Shown: positions 43,258-53,039 of the stretch, piece after piece
Position numbering within the stretch: position 1 is the stretch's first letter
Layout of the letters: each line of letters starts with the position of its first letter
Source of the DNA: Parathalassolituus penaei
GTDB lineage: Bacteria > Pseudomonadota > Gammaproteobacteria > Pseudomonadales > Oceanobacteraceae
Assembly (NCBI RefSeq): GCF_026626885.1
Contig: NZ_JAPNOA010000059.1
Span: 62,327 to 126,326 of the forward strand
Length of the DNA: 64,000 nt
Reading direction: 5' to 3'
Notes under the pieces: generated by a model
Seen by the model: the letters and a program-made list of their open reading frames with translations, nothing else
Database searches by the model: none
Told to the model about the DNA's origin: nothing
Program-made: the position numbers and the translations under genes

Positions 43258-44349
43258 TCAGCGGTTGGTTTTGACGTTGCTCCAGGCTTTGGTCAGCAGA
43301 CGGTCATACTTGGCAGTATGCGCCTTCTGGGTGAACAGCTTGGCTTTCACCTCTTCGCTTGGGTAGATACCTGGGTTGGTGCGTACGTCTTCGTTCAACA
43401 TAGGCTCAGCAGCCTTGTTCGGGACGGCATAGTACACAAAGTTGGAGATACCGGCAGCGGTTTTGCCTTCCAGAATGAAGTCGATGAACTGCAGGGCTTC
43501 ATCCTTGTGTTTGGCATCCTTTGGAATAGCCATCAGGTCGAACCATACCACGGTACCTTCTTTCGGGATCACGTAGCTGACCTGTACACCCTGACCTGCT
43601 TCATCGGCACGGCCCTGAGCCTGCAGGATGTCGCCGTTGTAAGCCAGAGACATACAGACTTCACCGTTGGCCAGGTCAGAGATGAACTGGCTGGAGTGGA
43701 AGTAACGGTAGTTGGCGCGGTTGGCTTTCAGCAGCGCTTCGCCTTTTTCCAGGTCTTCTTTCTTCTCGGAGTTAGGGTCCAGACCCAGGTAGTTCAGGGC
43801 AATCGCCATGATCTCGGCAGGAGAATCCAGCATGACCACACCACAGTCGGCCAGCTTGGCAGACAGTTCCGGCTTGAACAGCAGGTCGAGAGAATCAACC
43901 GGCATCTCACCGATACGGGCTTTTACTTTCTCAACGTTGTAACCCATACCAATGGTGCCCCAGGCCCACGGTACGTTGTGTTTGTTTTCCGGATCGTGCA
44001 TGGCAATTTTGGATACCAGGTTGGCGTCCAGGTTGCCCAGGTTCTTCAGCTTGGTCTTGTCGATTTCAGAGTAAATGCCCGCCTGAACCTGACGCTCCAG
44101 GAAAGAACCGGTAGGAACCACGATGTCGTAACCGGTGTTGCCGGTCATCAACTTGGCTTCCAGAGTTTCGTTGGAGTCGTATACGTCGTAGTTAACCTTG
44201 ATACCAGTCTTGGCGGTGAACTCTTCGATAGCGCCTTCGTAGATATAGTCTGACCAGTTATAAATGTTCAGAACCTTCTCTTCTGCAACGGCGTTTACAG
44301 ACATGGCCAGCGCACAAGCGGACGCAAGCAGGGATGGAATATGTTTCAT
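43258..44349 (-). CDS. potF: Periplasmic putrescine-binding protein PotF
   Basis: From the ATG at 44349 the protein is 363 residues with a signal peptide (MKHIPSLLASACALAMSVNA). The rest matches the PotD/PotF family: LNIYNWSDYIYEG, TGIKVNYDVYDSNETLEAKL, VVPTGSFLERQ and the conserved aspartates and tryptophans of the diamine site. It binds putrescine in the periplasm and delivers it to PotHI. It is first in the operon and separated from potG by a hairpin. A longer frame from 44460 is not used. Confidence 0.94.
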   Translation of the reverse strand: MKHIPSLLASACALAMSVNAVAEEKVLNIYNWSDYIYEGAIEEFTAKTGIKVNYDVYDSNETLEAKLMTGNTGYDIVVPTGSFLERQVQAGIYSEIDKTKLKNLGNLDANLVSKIAMHDPENKHNVPWAWGTIGMGYNVEKVKARIGEMPVDSLDLLFKPELSAKLADCGVVMLDSPAEIMAIALNYLGLDPNSEKKEDLEKGEALLKANRANYRYFHSSQFISDLANGEVCMSLAYNGDILQAQGRADEAGQGVQVSYVIPKEGTVVWFDLMAIPKDAKHKDEALQFIDFILEGKTAAGISNFVYYAVPNKAAEPMLNEDVRTNPGIYPSEEVKAKLFTQKAHTAKYDRLLTKAWSNVKTNR

Positions 44350-44585
44350 CGTCAACCACTCCGGTTTAAAGGGTGTCCGTACACCGCCAATGGGCGGCCA
44401 GGAGCAAAAATTAACTGGGATAACAACAACATCTGCTTGCAGTCGAGCAAGACGCTGCAAAACTGGGTCATTTCATGATATTGGGCGAGTGGTTTCAATC
44501 AAATATTATTGTTTTCATCACAAAAATATCGAATGAAAGAAAGCAGCGAAAAATCTTGCCCGATTTTGAAACTCTGATCGGCACA

Positions 44586-44606
44586 TATGCCCCACGAGGG
44601 GGCATA
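44586..44606 (-). terminator. Hairpin between puuA and potF
   Basis: Arms TATGCCCC and GGGGCATA around ACGAG lie between the puuA stop (44661) and the potF start (44349). It could stop puuA transcripts or shape the potF leader. Confidence 0.5.
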
Positions 44607-44660
44607 AATGTTCATAAAAGAACCGGATTGTGCCGTCAGAGAGAGGATTAAACGCGGATA

Positions 44661-45995
44661 TCAAACGATACCCAGATAAGATTCGTACTCTACGTCAGAA
44701 ATAATTTTGCTCAGAATGCGCTGTTCCTGATATTTCACTGCCGCAAACACGTGCACAAACTCCTCACCCAGATACGCTCCCAGAATATCGCTCTGCTCAA
44801 AGCGTTCCGTGGCAACATCCCACTTGTTCGGCAACATCGGATGACGATCGGCTTCGGCGTAGGCATCGCCCTCCACCGGCGGCGGTGGTAACAGCCGGTT
44901 TTCCATACCATACAGAGCACCGGCCAGAATCGCTGCCAGCACCAGATACGGGTTGGCATCGGCACCGGAAACCCGGTGTTCAATACGGGTGGACGCCGGT
45001 TCACTTTCCGGAATCCGCAGCGCCGTGGTGCGATTCTCATAACCCCAGTTGGCAAACACTGGTGCGTGGGAACCCTCCATAAAGCGGCGATAGGAATTCA
45101 GGTGCGGCGCAAACATCAGCATGCTGTCTGGCATCAGGCGTAACAGTCCGGCCACGGCATGGCGCAGCAGTGGAGTGCCACGGTCAGAGCCGTCGTCAAA
45201 CAGGTTACGACCACTGCTGTCGAGCAGGCTGTAATGCACGTGGAAACCGTTACCAGACTTGTCGCTGTATGGCTTGGCCATAAAGGTGGCGGCGTAACCA
45301 TGTTTACGGGCCATACCCTTTACCAGACGTTTGAAACGCACGGCGTGGTCGGCGGCATCCAGTGGGCTGTTAACGTGTTTGAGGTTGATCTCGAACTGGC
45401 CTGGGCCCAGTTCCGACACAATGGTTTCGGCCGGCACGCCCTGAATTTCACAGGCATTACGGACGTCGTTAAAGAAAGAATCGAGGCCTTCCATCTCATC
45501 CAGTGAATACACATCGTTTTCACAGATTCGACGACCATGACCTTCCACCAGCACGGGGGGTTTGGGACGTTGGGTTTCTTCCGATTCGGCGTCGAGCAGG
45601 TAAAACTCCAGCTCGGTCGCCATCACCGGATACATACCGAGGGCGTGGTAACGTTCCACCACACGGGCCAGTACCTGGCGCGGGTCGGCACCAAACGGTG
45701 TGCCATCGGAGTTGTACATCATGGTGTGCAGCTGGTCGCGCGGAATTTCCGCCCAGGGCACAGGCACCGGATCACGGTGGACTGGCAGGCAGATACCGTC
45801 ACTATCGCCGGTTTCGAACAGCAGCCCGTTTTCGGGGACATCGTCGCCCCAGAAATCCACTCCCATAATCGAGCGCGGCAGTTTCACACCTTCGGTCCGG
45901 ACCTTGTCGAGGGTCTTGGCCAGCATACGTTTGCCACGCAGGTTACCGTTCAGGTCAGTAATAAACAGATCAAATTCTTTTTCGAGCGGAGGCAT
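44661..45995 (-). CDS. puuA: Gamma-glutamylputrescine synthetase (glutamine synthetase-like)
   Basis: The 444-residue enzyme has the glutamine synthetase fold but the PuuA-type pattern: MPPLEKEFDLFITDLNGNLRG at the start, the metal-site ELEFYLLDAESEE, the GNGFHVHYSL core and the TALRIPESEPAST ligand region. In the Puu pathway it joins glutamate to putrescine with ATP, the first step of polyamine breakdown. It is immediately downstream of speB on the same strand, 54 bp away. Its neighbour potF imports the substrate. Proteins of this branch can prefer other amines, so the symbol reflects family and context. Confidence 0.88.
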   Translation of the reverse strand: MPPLEKEFDLFITDLNGNLRGKRMLAKTLDKVRTEGVKLPRSIMGVDFWGDDVPENGLLFETGDSDGICLPVHRDPVPVPWAEIPRDQLHTMMYNSDGTPFGADPRQVLARVVERYHALGMYPVMATELEFYLLDAESEETQRPKPPVLVEGHGRRICENDVYSLDEMEGLDSFFNDVRNACEIQGVPAETIVSELGPGQFEINLKHVNSPLDAADHAVRFKRLVKGMARKHGYAATFMAKPYSDKSGNGFHVHYSLLDSSGRNLFDDGSDRGTPLLRHAVAGLLRLMPDSMLMFAPHLNSYRRFMEGSHAPVFANWGYENRTTALRIPESEPASTRIEHRVSGADANPYLVLAAILAGALYGMENRLLPPPPVEGDAYAEADRHPMLPNKWDVATERFEQSDILGAYLGEEFVHVFAAVKYQEQRILSKIISDVEYESYLGIV

Positions 45996-46049
45996 GGTGC
46001 CTACTCCTTGATGTTTCGAAACTGCTCACAAATCGGCCGTAACATCGAT

Positions 46050-47000
46050 TCACCGGTTTGCGGCCAGCACATAGAGATATTCCAGTGCCAGCGTCGCTGC
46101 AGCCAGCGACGTAATATCGGCGTGGTCGTAGGCGGGGGCCACCTCAACCAGATCCATACCGATCAGATTCAATCCCTGCATTCCCCGTACCAGCTTAAGC
46201 GCACAATCGGTGGAGAGTCCACCGGCCACCGGTGTACCGGTGCCGGGCGCATAGGCCGGATCAAGCGAATCTATGTCAAAGGTCAGGTACACCGGAGCGT
46301 TCCCGACCCGTTGGCGAATCCGTTCCAGAGTGGCTTGCGGGCCAAGGTCATTCACCAGCGCTGCATCCAACACCTCGAACGGATGTCCAGCCCGATCATA
46401 CGATGTCCGGATGCCAACCTGAATCGACTGCTCGGGTAATAACAGGCCTTCCTGCACGGCGTGATAAAACATGGTGCCGTGATCACAGGCCGTGCCGTTA
46501 TCGTAGGTATCGGTGTGAGCGTCGAAGTGAATCAGCGCCACCGGCCCATGATGAGCAGCAATCGCACGCAGGGCTGGCAGAGCAATAAAGTGGTCACCAC
46601 CAAACAGCAGGGTGCTTTTGCCAGCGGCCAATACCGTAGCAACCCATTGCTGCAAATTGTGGACAAGTGTCTGGGGTTCGCCGTGGCGGAAACTGACGTT
46701 ACCGGCATCCACCACCTTGAGGCGGTCATCGAGGGCAAAGTCCCACGGCCAGCGGGCACCTTCCCAGACCAGATTGGCAGACGCCTGGCGAATGCCCTGA
46801 GGGCCAAAGCGGGTGCCGGGCCGACCAGAGGTCGCCATATCAAATGGCACACCACCAATCACCACATCCGCATCGGACTGTTGCAAGGCATCAGCCAGAT
46901 TGGCCAATACCGGAAACTGCATAAAACCGGCACCGGTAGCGCCGTACAAGGGTACGTCACCACTGGCATGAACCACGCCGGCTGGATCCTGGGTTGTCAT
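46050..47000 (-). CDS. speB: Agmatinase-family ureohydrolase
   Basis: The 316-residue binuclear manganese enzyme has the three ureohydrolase signatures: [31 protein letters not shown] and [24 protein letters not shown]. It hydrolyses agmatine to putrescine and urea, or in related forms guanidinobutyrate. Position beside puuA and the putrescine transporter supports the agmatinase reading, giving an arginine-derived route into putrescine catabolism. No speA decarboxylase is in the window. It is divergent from the Tim44-domain gene with a 270-bp gap. Confidence 0.88.
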   Translation of the reverse strand: MTTQDPAGVVHASGDVPLYGATGAGFMQFPVLANLADALQQSDADVVIGGVPFDMATSGRPGTRFGPQGIRQASANLVWEGARWPWDFALDDRLKVVDAGNVSFRHGEPQTLVHNLQQWVATVLAAGKSTLLFGGDHFIALPALRAIAAHHGPVALIHFDAHTDTYDNGTACDHGTMFYHAVQEGLLLPEQSIQVGIRTSYDRAGHPFEVLDAALVNDLGPQATLERIRQRVGNAPVYLTFDIDSLDPAYAPGTGTPVAGGLSTDCALKLVRGMQGLNLIGMDLVEVAPAYDHADITSLAAATLALEYLYVLAANR

Positions 47001-47270
47001 TGGGTCCTCCTCTCACCATGGGCTGTGCTCTGTATTCAGGTTAGCCATAGCCATGACAGGTTGGAACCGTTTTTTATAATTTCTCTGCAGGTGTTCCACT
47101 CTGTTTCATTTGGCAAAGGTCGCGGATGGACAAACAAGCCTTTATGATAGAGAAACCGGCCTCGTGCCGGGGTGACCTCTGGTCGCCACAATCCGGATCT
47201 TCGACACAGGACAGGATGGGACCGTTTCTGATGTTTGCCGGGAAACTTAAAATCTGAATCCGAGGATGAG

Positions 47271-48218
47271 ATGAAATCTTTCCTGACGCTTTTAACGACC
47301 TTTGTTCTGATGCTGGGCCTTGCCGGCCACGCGGAAGCTGCCAAGAAATTTGGTAGCGGCGGCCTCGGCAAGTCCTACAACACAACCCAGACTACGCCAC
47401 AAAAAACGGCACCAATGCAGCAACAGCAAGCAACCCCTGCCCAGCAGCAACAGGCTCAGCCAGCAACGGCGGCCAATCAGCCTGCCGCCAGCAAGGGTAA
47501 CTTCATGAAAGGTATGCTGGGTGGTCTGCTGGCCGGTGGCCTGTTCGCCTGGCTGCTGGGCAGTGGCGCATTTGAAGGTATCCAGTTCATGGATATCCTG
47601 ATGATCGCCGGTGTTGGCTTGCTGATTTTTATGCTGTTGCGTCGCAAGGCCGCCGCTCAGCCACAACCCGCAATGAGTGCTGCCGGTGCCGGCGGTATGG
47701 GCAACTATCAGGAACCGGTGCGTCCGGACCCGATGGCACCTACCGAGCCAATGCAGCGCCAGCAGCCCGTCGCTGACCCGGTGATGCCTGCCGCAGGTAC
47801 CGCCATGAGCAGCATGATGACCGGCAACAGCGCGCCGATGAATCTGCCAGCCGACTTCGACAAGGTTGCCTTTATTGGTGCCGCTCTGGATCACTACCGT
47901 GCGGTCCAGCAAGCCTGGAACGATGGTGATATGGAGAAAATCCGTGGTTACGTTGACCCGGATCTGTTTGACGGCCTGGTGACCCAGCGCGCCGAAATGG
48001 AAAGCGAACCACCACGCACAGAAGTGCTGGATCTGTCTGCCGACATCGTCCGTGCCGATCAGGAAGGCAGCATTCGTCAGATCAGCGTGCTGTTCCGTGG
48101 TCGCTGCCGCGATGTACTGGAAAACTCCGAAGACGGTATTTTTGATACCTGGCACCTGGAGCGTGATACCAGCAAAGCCAACTCACCATGGCTGGTAGTG
48201 GGTATCGAGGCGGAATAA
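47271..48218 (+). CDS. Tim44-domain membrane protein
   Basis: From the ATG at 47271 (GAGGATGAG site) the product is 315 residues. It has a signal peptide (MKSFLTLLTTFVLMLGLAG), a Gln/Ala-rich low-complexity segment, two short hydrophobic helices (about 84-107 and 115-131), another flexible stretch, and a C-terminal Tim44-like domain (about 210-315) with HYRAVQQAWNDGDMEKIRGYV. In mitochondria Tim44 anchors a chaperone to the import channel; bacterial Tim44-like proteins are membrane-attached and of unknown function. It is monocistronic, facing the Gfo/Idh gene. Confidence 0.8.
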   Translation: MKSFLTLLTTFVLMLGLAGHAEAAKKFGSGGLGKSYNTTQTTPQKTAPMQQQQATPAQQQQAQPATAANQPAASKGNFMKGMLGGLLAGGLFAWLLGSGAFEGIQFMDILMIAGVGLLIFMLLRRKAAAQPQPAMSAAGAGGMGNYQEPVRPDPMAPTEPMQRQQPVADPVMPAAGTAMSSMMTGNSAPMNLPADFDKVAFIGAALDHYRAVQQAWNDGDMEKIRGYVDPDLFDGLVTQRAEMESEPPRTEVLDLSADIVRADQEGSIRQISVLFRGRCRDVLENSEDGIFDTWHLERDTSKANSPWLVVGIEAE

Positions 48219-48248
48219 TCCGCCTCTTCGGTTCAGACCGGATACCGA

Positions 48249-49313
48249 TTACCAGGAGACGGCAGCCATCGGCGCTGCCGTACTCCGCAACCAGTTCAGC
48301 ATCTCGCCTTTATTGCGCTGACTCGCTACCGGCTCCGGTTCGCCAGTGCGACAAGCCACCAGCAAAGCCTCCACCACTCGCAAGTTGCGAATTGCCCAGG
48401 CCATATCCAGCATGGCTTCCTGCTCACCACGTACAACCCGACAGAAGTGCCGCAGTTGCTCCATCAGCGGGTCGCGACGTTTGACGTCGAGCTGACTGCT
48501 GGTGAAGGGTGACCAGTCTTCACCCGACTGCCGCAAACCATAACGCCGCAGGGTCATGTCCGGCAGGCTTAACGAACCTTCTGAACCGGTAATCACACAC
48601 AGGTCTTCGTCCTGATAACAGGGTGAATCATCGCCATTGCCATCGAGATCACTGAGCATCAGGGTGCCCAGCACACCGGACTCAAAACGCAGGCAGATAC
48701 AACGGCTGCCACTGTGCTGATCCTGTGCCTGCAAGGTACGCACCTCCGTCACCTCGCCCAACAGGTAACGCAGACAGGCAATTTCATGCGCCAGATGATC
48801 GGCCAGCGGCAACGGAAAACGCGCAGTACGCCACTCGGCGGCGCGATGAAAATCCGACGGTGCAAAAAAGCGCCATTGCCCCTGAACCGAGGCCACCCGC
48901 CCCAGCAAACCATTACCAAGGGTTTTACGCGCCACCTGATACACCGGGCTGTGCAGGCGGTAATAACCCGGCAGACAGGGCACCGCCCGTACCTGCAGGG
49001 CATGTTCCAGAATGGCAGCGTCCTGCAAATCGAGATAACCGGGTTTTTCCAGCAACAGGGCTTTGCCCGCCGCCACACATAACAGCGCCATGGCCAACTG
49101 TTGCTCGCCACTCACCGCCAGCACGACCGCTTCTACGGCAGGGTCTGCCAGACATTCTTCAAGGTTGGCGTACAGGGATACTTCCGGGCTCGCCAGCTCC
49201 GGCTCAGCCCCTACCCGTGCCACCAGCTCGGTATCCGGGCAACGACGAATTCGTTCAAGACAGGCGGCCGCCATGGCACCGGTGCCAACAAGGGCGATAG
49301 CAACAGGATTCAT
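48249..49313 (-). CDS. Gfo/Idh/MocA-family NAD(P)-dependent oxidoreductase
   Basis: The 354-residue protein has the N-terminal Rossmann motif VALVGTGAMAAACLERI, the EKPG motif (LLLEKPGYLDLQDA) that binds the coenzyme's dihydronicotinamide end, and a large C-terminal alpha-beta domain. The family oxidises or reduces sugars, inositols and related polyols. No sugar operon is adjacent, so its substrate is unclear. It is divergent from a LysR gene 93 bp away, which is the expected arrangement for a regulated enzyme gene. Confidence 0.82.
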   Translation of the reverse strand: MNPVAIALVGTGAMAAACLERIRRCPDTELVARVGAEPELASPEVSLYANLEECLADPAVEAVVLAVSGEQQLAMALLCVAAGKALLLEKPGYLDLQDAAILEHALQVRAVPCLPGYYRLHSPVYQVARKTLGNGLLGRVASVQGQWRFFAPSDFHRAAEWRTARFPLPLADHLAHEIACLRYLLGEVTEVRTLQAQDQHSGSRCICLRFESGVLGTLMLSDLDGNGDDSPCYQDEDLCVITGSEGSLSLPDMTLRRYGLRQSGEDWSPFTSSQLDVKRRDPLMEQLRHFCRVVRGEQEAMLDMAWAIRNLRVVEALLVACRTGEPEPVASQRNKGEMLNWLRSTAAPMAAVSW

Positions 49314-49406
49314 ATCGATTCACCACTGTTATTATTCGATTTCCTATGCTAATCCAATAATATAACTCTGTAATTTGGCATCCATTTGATTCATTCTTAA
49401 CTAATC

Positions 49407-50342
49407 ATGAAAGATAGATGGGATTTGATGGACCTGACGGTGTTCACCACCCTGGTTCGTAATGGCAGTTTTACCGGCACTGCGGTGGAGTTGGGGTATT
49501 CGGCTGCCTATATCAGCAAACGGATTTCCGACCTCGAAAAACGTCTCGGTACCCGCCTGTTCAACCGCACCACCCGCAGCCTGCAACTCACGGCCGAGGG
49601 CAATATCGCCTATGGCTGGGCCAGTCGCATTCTCGATGCTGCCGACAGCATGGAACGCGAAGTCGCCAACAGCCAGCAGGCTCCGGCCGGCAGCCTGCGC
49701 ATCAGCACCAGCCTGCGGATGGGGCGTGAACACGTAGCCCCTATCCTGTCGCAACTGGTGCGTGAATATCCACAACTGGAAGTCTGGCTGGAACTGGTGG
49801 ACCGTAAGGTGGACTTGCTGGAAGAAGGCATCGACATCAACATTCGCAACGGCGTGGTGGATGAACCCCACATGGTGTGTCAGCTGGTCAGCCGTTGTTC
49901 CCGAATTCTGGTGGCGGCCCCCTCGTATCTGGCCGAACACGGCGAGCCCCAACGTCTGCAAGATCTCAGTGATCATGAGTGTCTGTTTTACCGCGATGGG
50001 GATAACGTGTTTGGTGCCTGGAAACTGGAAGGTCCCAACGGCATGGAAACCATTCGTGCTGGCAGTCAGAAACTGCAGTCGCACCACAGTGATCTGGTCA
50101 AGAACTGGGCTATTGATGGCCATGGCATTATTCTGCTGGCCGACTGGGATGTCTGGAAACCCTTGCAGGAAGGGAAACTGGTGAGGGTATTGCCGCAGTA
50201 TTTCCAGCGCGCGGATATCTGGGCAGTAACGCCGGCGCGTAGCAGCAGTTCGGCGCGCCTGAAAACCTGTGTGGATTATCTGATCAGCCAGATGCAAAAA
50301 GGGCCATGGGCACTGCAAGGAGCAGGCACCATGACCCCATAA
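49407..50342 (+). CDS. LysR-family transcriptional regulator (DmlR-like)
   Basis: The 311-residue LysR-type regulator has a winged HTH at its start (MDLTVFTTLVRNGSFTGTAV, RLFNRTTRSLQLTAEG) and a periplasmic-binding-protein-like effector domain (about 90-300). The short linker and the DLTVF opening resemble the DmlR/GcvA branch. It is divergent from the Gfo/Idh oxidoreductase and probably controls it and itself through T-N11-A sites in the 93-bp gap. The effector is unknown. Confidence 0.85.
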   Translation: MKDRWDLMDLTVFTTLVRNGSFTGTAVELGYSAAYISKRISDLEKRLGTRLFNRTTRSLQLTAEGNIAYGWASRILDAADSMEREVANSQQAPAGSLRISTSLRMGREHVAPILSQLVREYPQLEVWLELVDRKVDLLEEGIDINIRNGVVDEPHMVCQLVSRCSRILVAAPSYLAEHGEPQRLQDLSDHECLFYRDGDNVFGAWKLEGPNGMETIRAGSQKLQSHHSDLVKNWAIDGHGIILLADWDVWKPLQEGKLVRVLPQYFQRADIWAVTPARSSSSARLKTCVDYLISQMQKGPWALQGAGTMTP

Positions 50343-50360
50343 ATTCAGCCGTTGTGCGGT

Positions 50361-51023
50361 TTATTCAGTAATAAATTCCGCATAACGCTCGGCGAACGGT
50401 TTGAACTCGCTGCCGAAATCATCACTGCAGAGGATCTCGCCGCTGCGGATGTCGTATACCCAGCCATGTACCTTCACCTTGTTGGTTGCCAGCTTGGCGG
50501 CAACAATCGGGTGAGTACGCAGGTGCTGAACCTGCTGCAGAACGTTCTCTTCGATGGCTTCGTGCAGGTGACAGGAGTCAACCGGCTCGTTCCATGGAAT
50601 CCCATGACGCTCACGTACAATTTCCATTGCCGAACGGCAGTGGCCCAACCACTCTTTCACGTGTGGCAGACCGGCTTCCTTGATGGCGTTGATGTCCAGC
50701 GCACCCTTGATCGCACCACAATCGGTGTGACCGCAGATGATGATGTGACGCACACCCAGAACCGCTACGGCGTATTCGATGGAGGCCGTCATACCACCGG
50801 TAACGTTATTGTGCGGAGGCACAATGTTGCCAGCGTTACGACAGATAAACAGGTCACCCGGATGGGAACCCGTCACCATGTTCGGGTCGATACGGGAATC
50901 CGAACAGGTGATAAACAGAACGTCAGGGCTCTGACCTTCGTCTACCAGAGAGGCAAACAGATCGCGGTTGGCCGGATGTACCTTCCGCTGAAAATTCAGG
51001 ACGCCTTTAATCAGTCGTTCCAA
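50361..51023 (-). CDS. can: Beta-class carbonic anhydrase
   Basis: The 220-residue protein carries the beta-class zinc set C40-x-D-x-R44 (FITCSDSRIDPNMV) and H99-x-x-C102 (IICGHTDCGAIKG), as in E. coli Can. It interconverts CO2 and bicarbonate in the cytosol. The convergent LysR gene ends 18 bp away. Close proximity to the pyruvate carboxylase genes, which use bicarbonate, is a plausible functional link but not an operon, since a strong inverted repeat lies between. Confidence 0.94.
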   Translation of the reverse strand: MERLIKGVLNFQRKVHPANRDLFASLVDEGQSPDVLFITCSDSRIDPNMVTGSHPGDLFICRNAGNIVPPHNNVTGGMTASIEYAVAVLGVRHIIICGHTDCGAIKGALDINAIKEAGLPHVKEWLGHCRSAMEIVRERHGIPWNEPVDSCHLHEAIEENVLQQVQHLRTHPIVAAKLATNKVKVHGWVYDIRSGEILCSDDFGSEFKPFAERYAEFITE

Positions 51024-51110
51024 TGTGATTTCCTCTTTTCATTCAACCACTTGTGATCGGCTGCAAGAGTACGTCAGCCGGTGATGATTAACACCTGATT
51101 TATCTGCAAT

Positions 51111-51150
51111 GGTGTGATGCCGGAATGGATCATTCCTGTCGCATCACACC
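51111..51150 (-). terminator. Inverted repeat after pycB
   Basis: Outer arms GGTGTGATGC and GCATCACACC (10 bp) enclose an inner GGAAT/ATTCC stem. It lies 21 bp past the pycB stop and probably ends the pyruvate carboxylase transcript. There is no T-run. Confidence 0.6.
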
Positions 51151-51170
51151 GTTACAGCACAATCGGGTTA

Positions 51171-52961
51171 TCAGCCGATGTCGACCAGGATTTCGCCCGG
51201 GGTCACACGGTCACCCTTGGTGACATATACCGCTTTGACAGTACCAGCAATGTTGGCGTGGATTTCGGTTTCCATCTTCATGGCTTCCGCCACCAGAACT
51301 GCCTGACCAGCAACAACGGTGTCGCCTTCTTTAACCAGCACGTCAACCACGTTGCCTGGCATGGTGGCTGTTACGTGGCCTGGCTCGGTAGCACGCTTGC
51401 GACCCTTGCTGTGGCCATCGTCCACGTATTCGCCGAGGGTTTCGAAGATAACTTCCTGTGGCACACCGTCCATGGACAGGTAGATCTTGCGCTTGCCAGC
51501 ACCGAAGTCGCCGATACCGGTAACCGCGATATCGTAGCTTTCGCCGTGTACGTCGATCTTGAATTCAGTCGCCACAGCCATTTTGGCTTTGGCAGATTCC
51601 ACTGGCAGCAGGGCTTCAGGAACCAGAGTGCCTTCAGCACGCTGCTTCAGGAATTCACGGCCCAGATCCGGGAACATGGCGAAGGTCAGAACGTCTTCGT
51701 CGGAAACCGCCAGGTCACCGATGTCAGCACGCAGTTTTTCCAGTTCCGGAGCCAGCAGGTCAGCTGGACGTACGTCGATAACCGCTTCGCTACCGATGGC
51801 TTTTTTCTGCAGAGCAGCATCAACCGCTGCTGGAGCTGCACCGTAACCACCTTGCAGGTAACGTTTTACTTCGTTGGTGATGGTCTTGTAACGCTCACCG
51901 GCCAGTACGTTGTATACCGCCTGGGTACCCACGATCTGGGAAGTTGGAGTTACCAGCGGAGGGAAGCCCAGATCAGCACGTACACGTGGGATCTCGGCAA
52001 ACACTTCACCAATCTTGTCGAGAGCGTTCTGTTCTTTCAGCTGGTTGGCCAGGTTGGACATCATGCCGCCTGGTACCTGGTTGATCTGAACGGATACGTC
52101 TTCACGAGTGAATTCGGATTCGAACTGGTGGTACTTCTTGCGCACTTCGCGGAAGTAGTCAGCAATCTCACCCAGCAGGGTCAGGTCCAGACCGGTGTCG
52201 AACTCGGTGCCTTTCAGAGCAGCAACCTGGGATTCAGTCGCCGGGTGGCTGGTGCCGCTGGCGAAAGAAGAGATCGCGGTATCGATACGGTCAGCACCGG
52301 CTTCGATGGCTTTCAGCTGGCACAGTGGTGCCAGACCAGCGGTGCTGTGGCTGTGGATAACCACTGGCACGGCAACGGCAGCTTTCAGAGCCTTGACCAG
52401 ATCGTAGGTGGCGTATGGGGTCAGCAGACCAGCCATGTCTTTGATGGCGATGGAGTCAGCACCCATGTTCACCATGTCTTTGGCCTGTTGCACAAACAGC
52501 GCTTCGGTGTGAACCGGGCTGGTGGTGTAACAGATAGTACCCTGGGCATGTTTGCCAGCAGCTTTAACCGCTTTCATGGCAGTTTCGAGGTTGCGCAGGT
52601 CGTTCAGAGCGTCGAATACACGGAACACGTCCATGCCGTTCTCAGCAGCCTTGTGAACGAAGGCTTCAACCACGTCATCAGCGTAGTGGCGGTAACCCAG
52701 CAGGTTCTGGCCACGCAGCAGCATTTGCAGGCGGCTGTTTGGCAGCGCCTTGCGCAGGGCGCGCAGACGCTCCCACGGATCTTCTTTCAGGAAACGCACG
52801 CAGGCGTCAAAGGTCGCGCCACCCCAGACTTCCAGCGACCAGAAGCCGGCTTCATCGAGTTTGCCGCAGATTGGCAGCATGTCTTCAGTGCGCAGGCGAG
52901 TCGCGATCAGCGACTGGTGGGCATCGCGCAGGGTAACGTCAGTAACCTGGATCTTGCTCAT
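51171..52961 (-). CDS. pycB: Pyruvate carboxylase subunit B (carboxyltransferase and biotin carrier)
   Basis: The 596-residue subunit has an N-terminal HMGL-like TIM barrel with the carboxyltransferase motif LRDAHQSLIATRLRTEDML, a conserved middle PYC/OADA domain (about 300-500) and a C-terminal biotinyl domain with the attachment lysine in AEAMKMETEI. It transfers carboxyl from biotin to pyruvate, giving oxaloacetate. It could be read as the alpha subunit of a Na+ oxaloacetate decarboxylase, but OadB and OadG are absent and a biotin carboxylase gene lies directly upstream. Confidence 0.92.
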   Translation of the reverse strand: MSKIQVTDVTLRDAHQSLIATRLRTEDMLPICGKLDEAGFWSLEVWGGATFDACVRFLKEDPWERLRALRKALPNSRLQMLLRGQNLLGYRHYADDVVEAFVHKAAENGMDVFRVFDALNDLRNLETAMKAVKAAGKHAQGTICYTTSPVHTEALFVQQAKDMVNMGADSIAIKDMAGLLTPYATYDLVKALKAAVAVPVVIHSHSTAGLAPLCQLKAIEAGADRIDTAISSFASGTSHPATESQVAALKGTEFDTGLDLTLLGEIADYFREVRKKYHQFESEFTREDVSVQINQVPGGMMSNLANQLKEQNALDKIGEVFAEIPRVRADLGFPPLVTPTSQIVGTQAVYNVLAGERYKTITNEVKRYLQGGYGAAPAAVDAALQKKAIGSEAVIDVRPADLLAPELEKLRADIGDLAVSDEDVLTFAMFPDLGREFLKQRAEGTLVPEALLPVESAKAKMAVATEFKIDVHGESYDIAVTGIGDFGAGKRKIYLSMDGVPQEVIFETLGEYVDDGHSKGRKRATEPGHVTATMPGNVVDVLVKEGDTVVAGQAVLVAEAMKMETEIHANIAGTVKAVYVTKGDRVTPGEILVDIG

Positions 52962-53039
52962 GGATTCACTCCTGAATTCTGTTGGGCACCTGTGTCAGGG
53001 CCGAAAATATCTAACACTTGTAGGCACAGACGCCCGATT

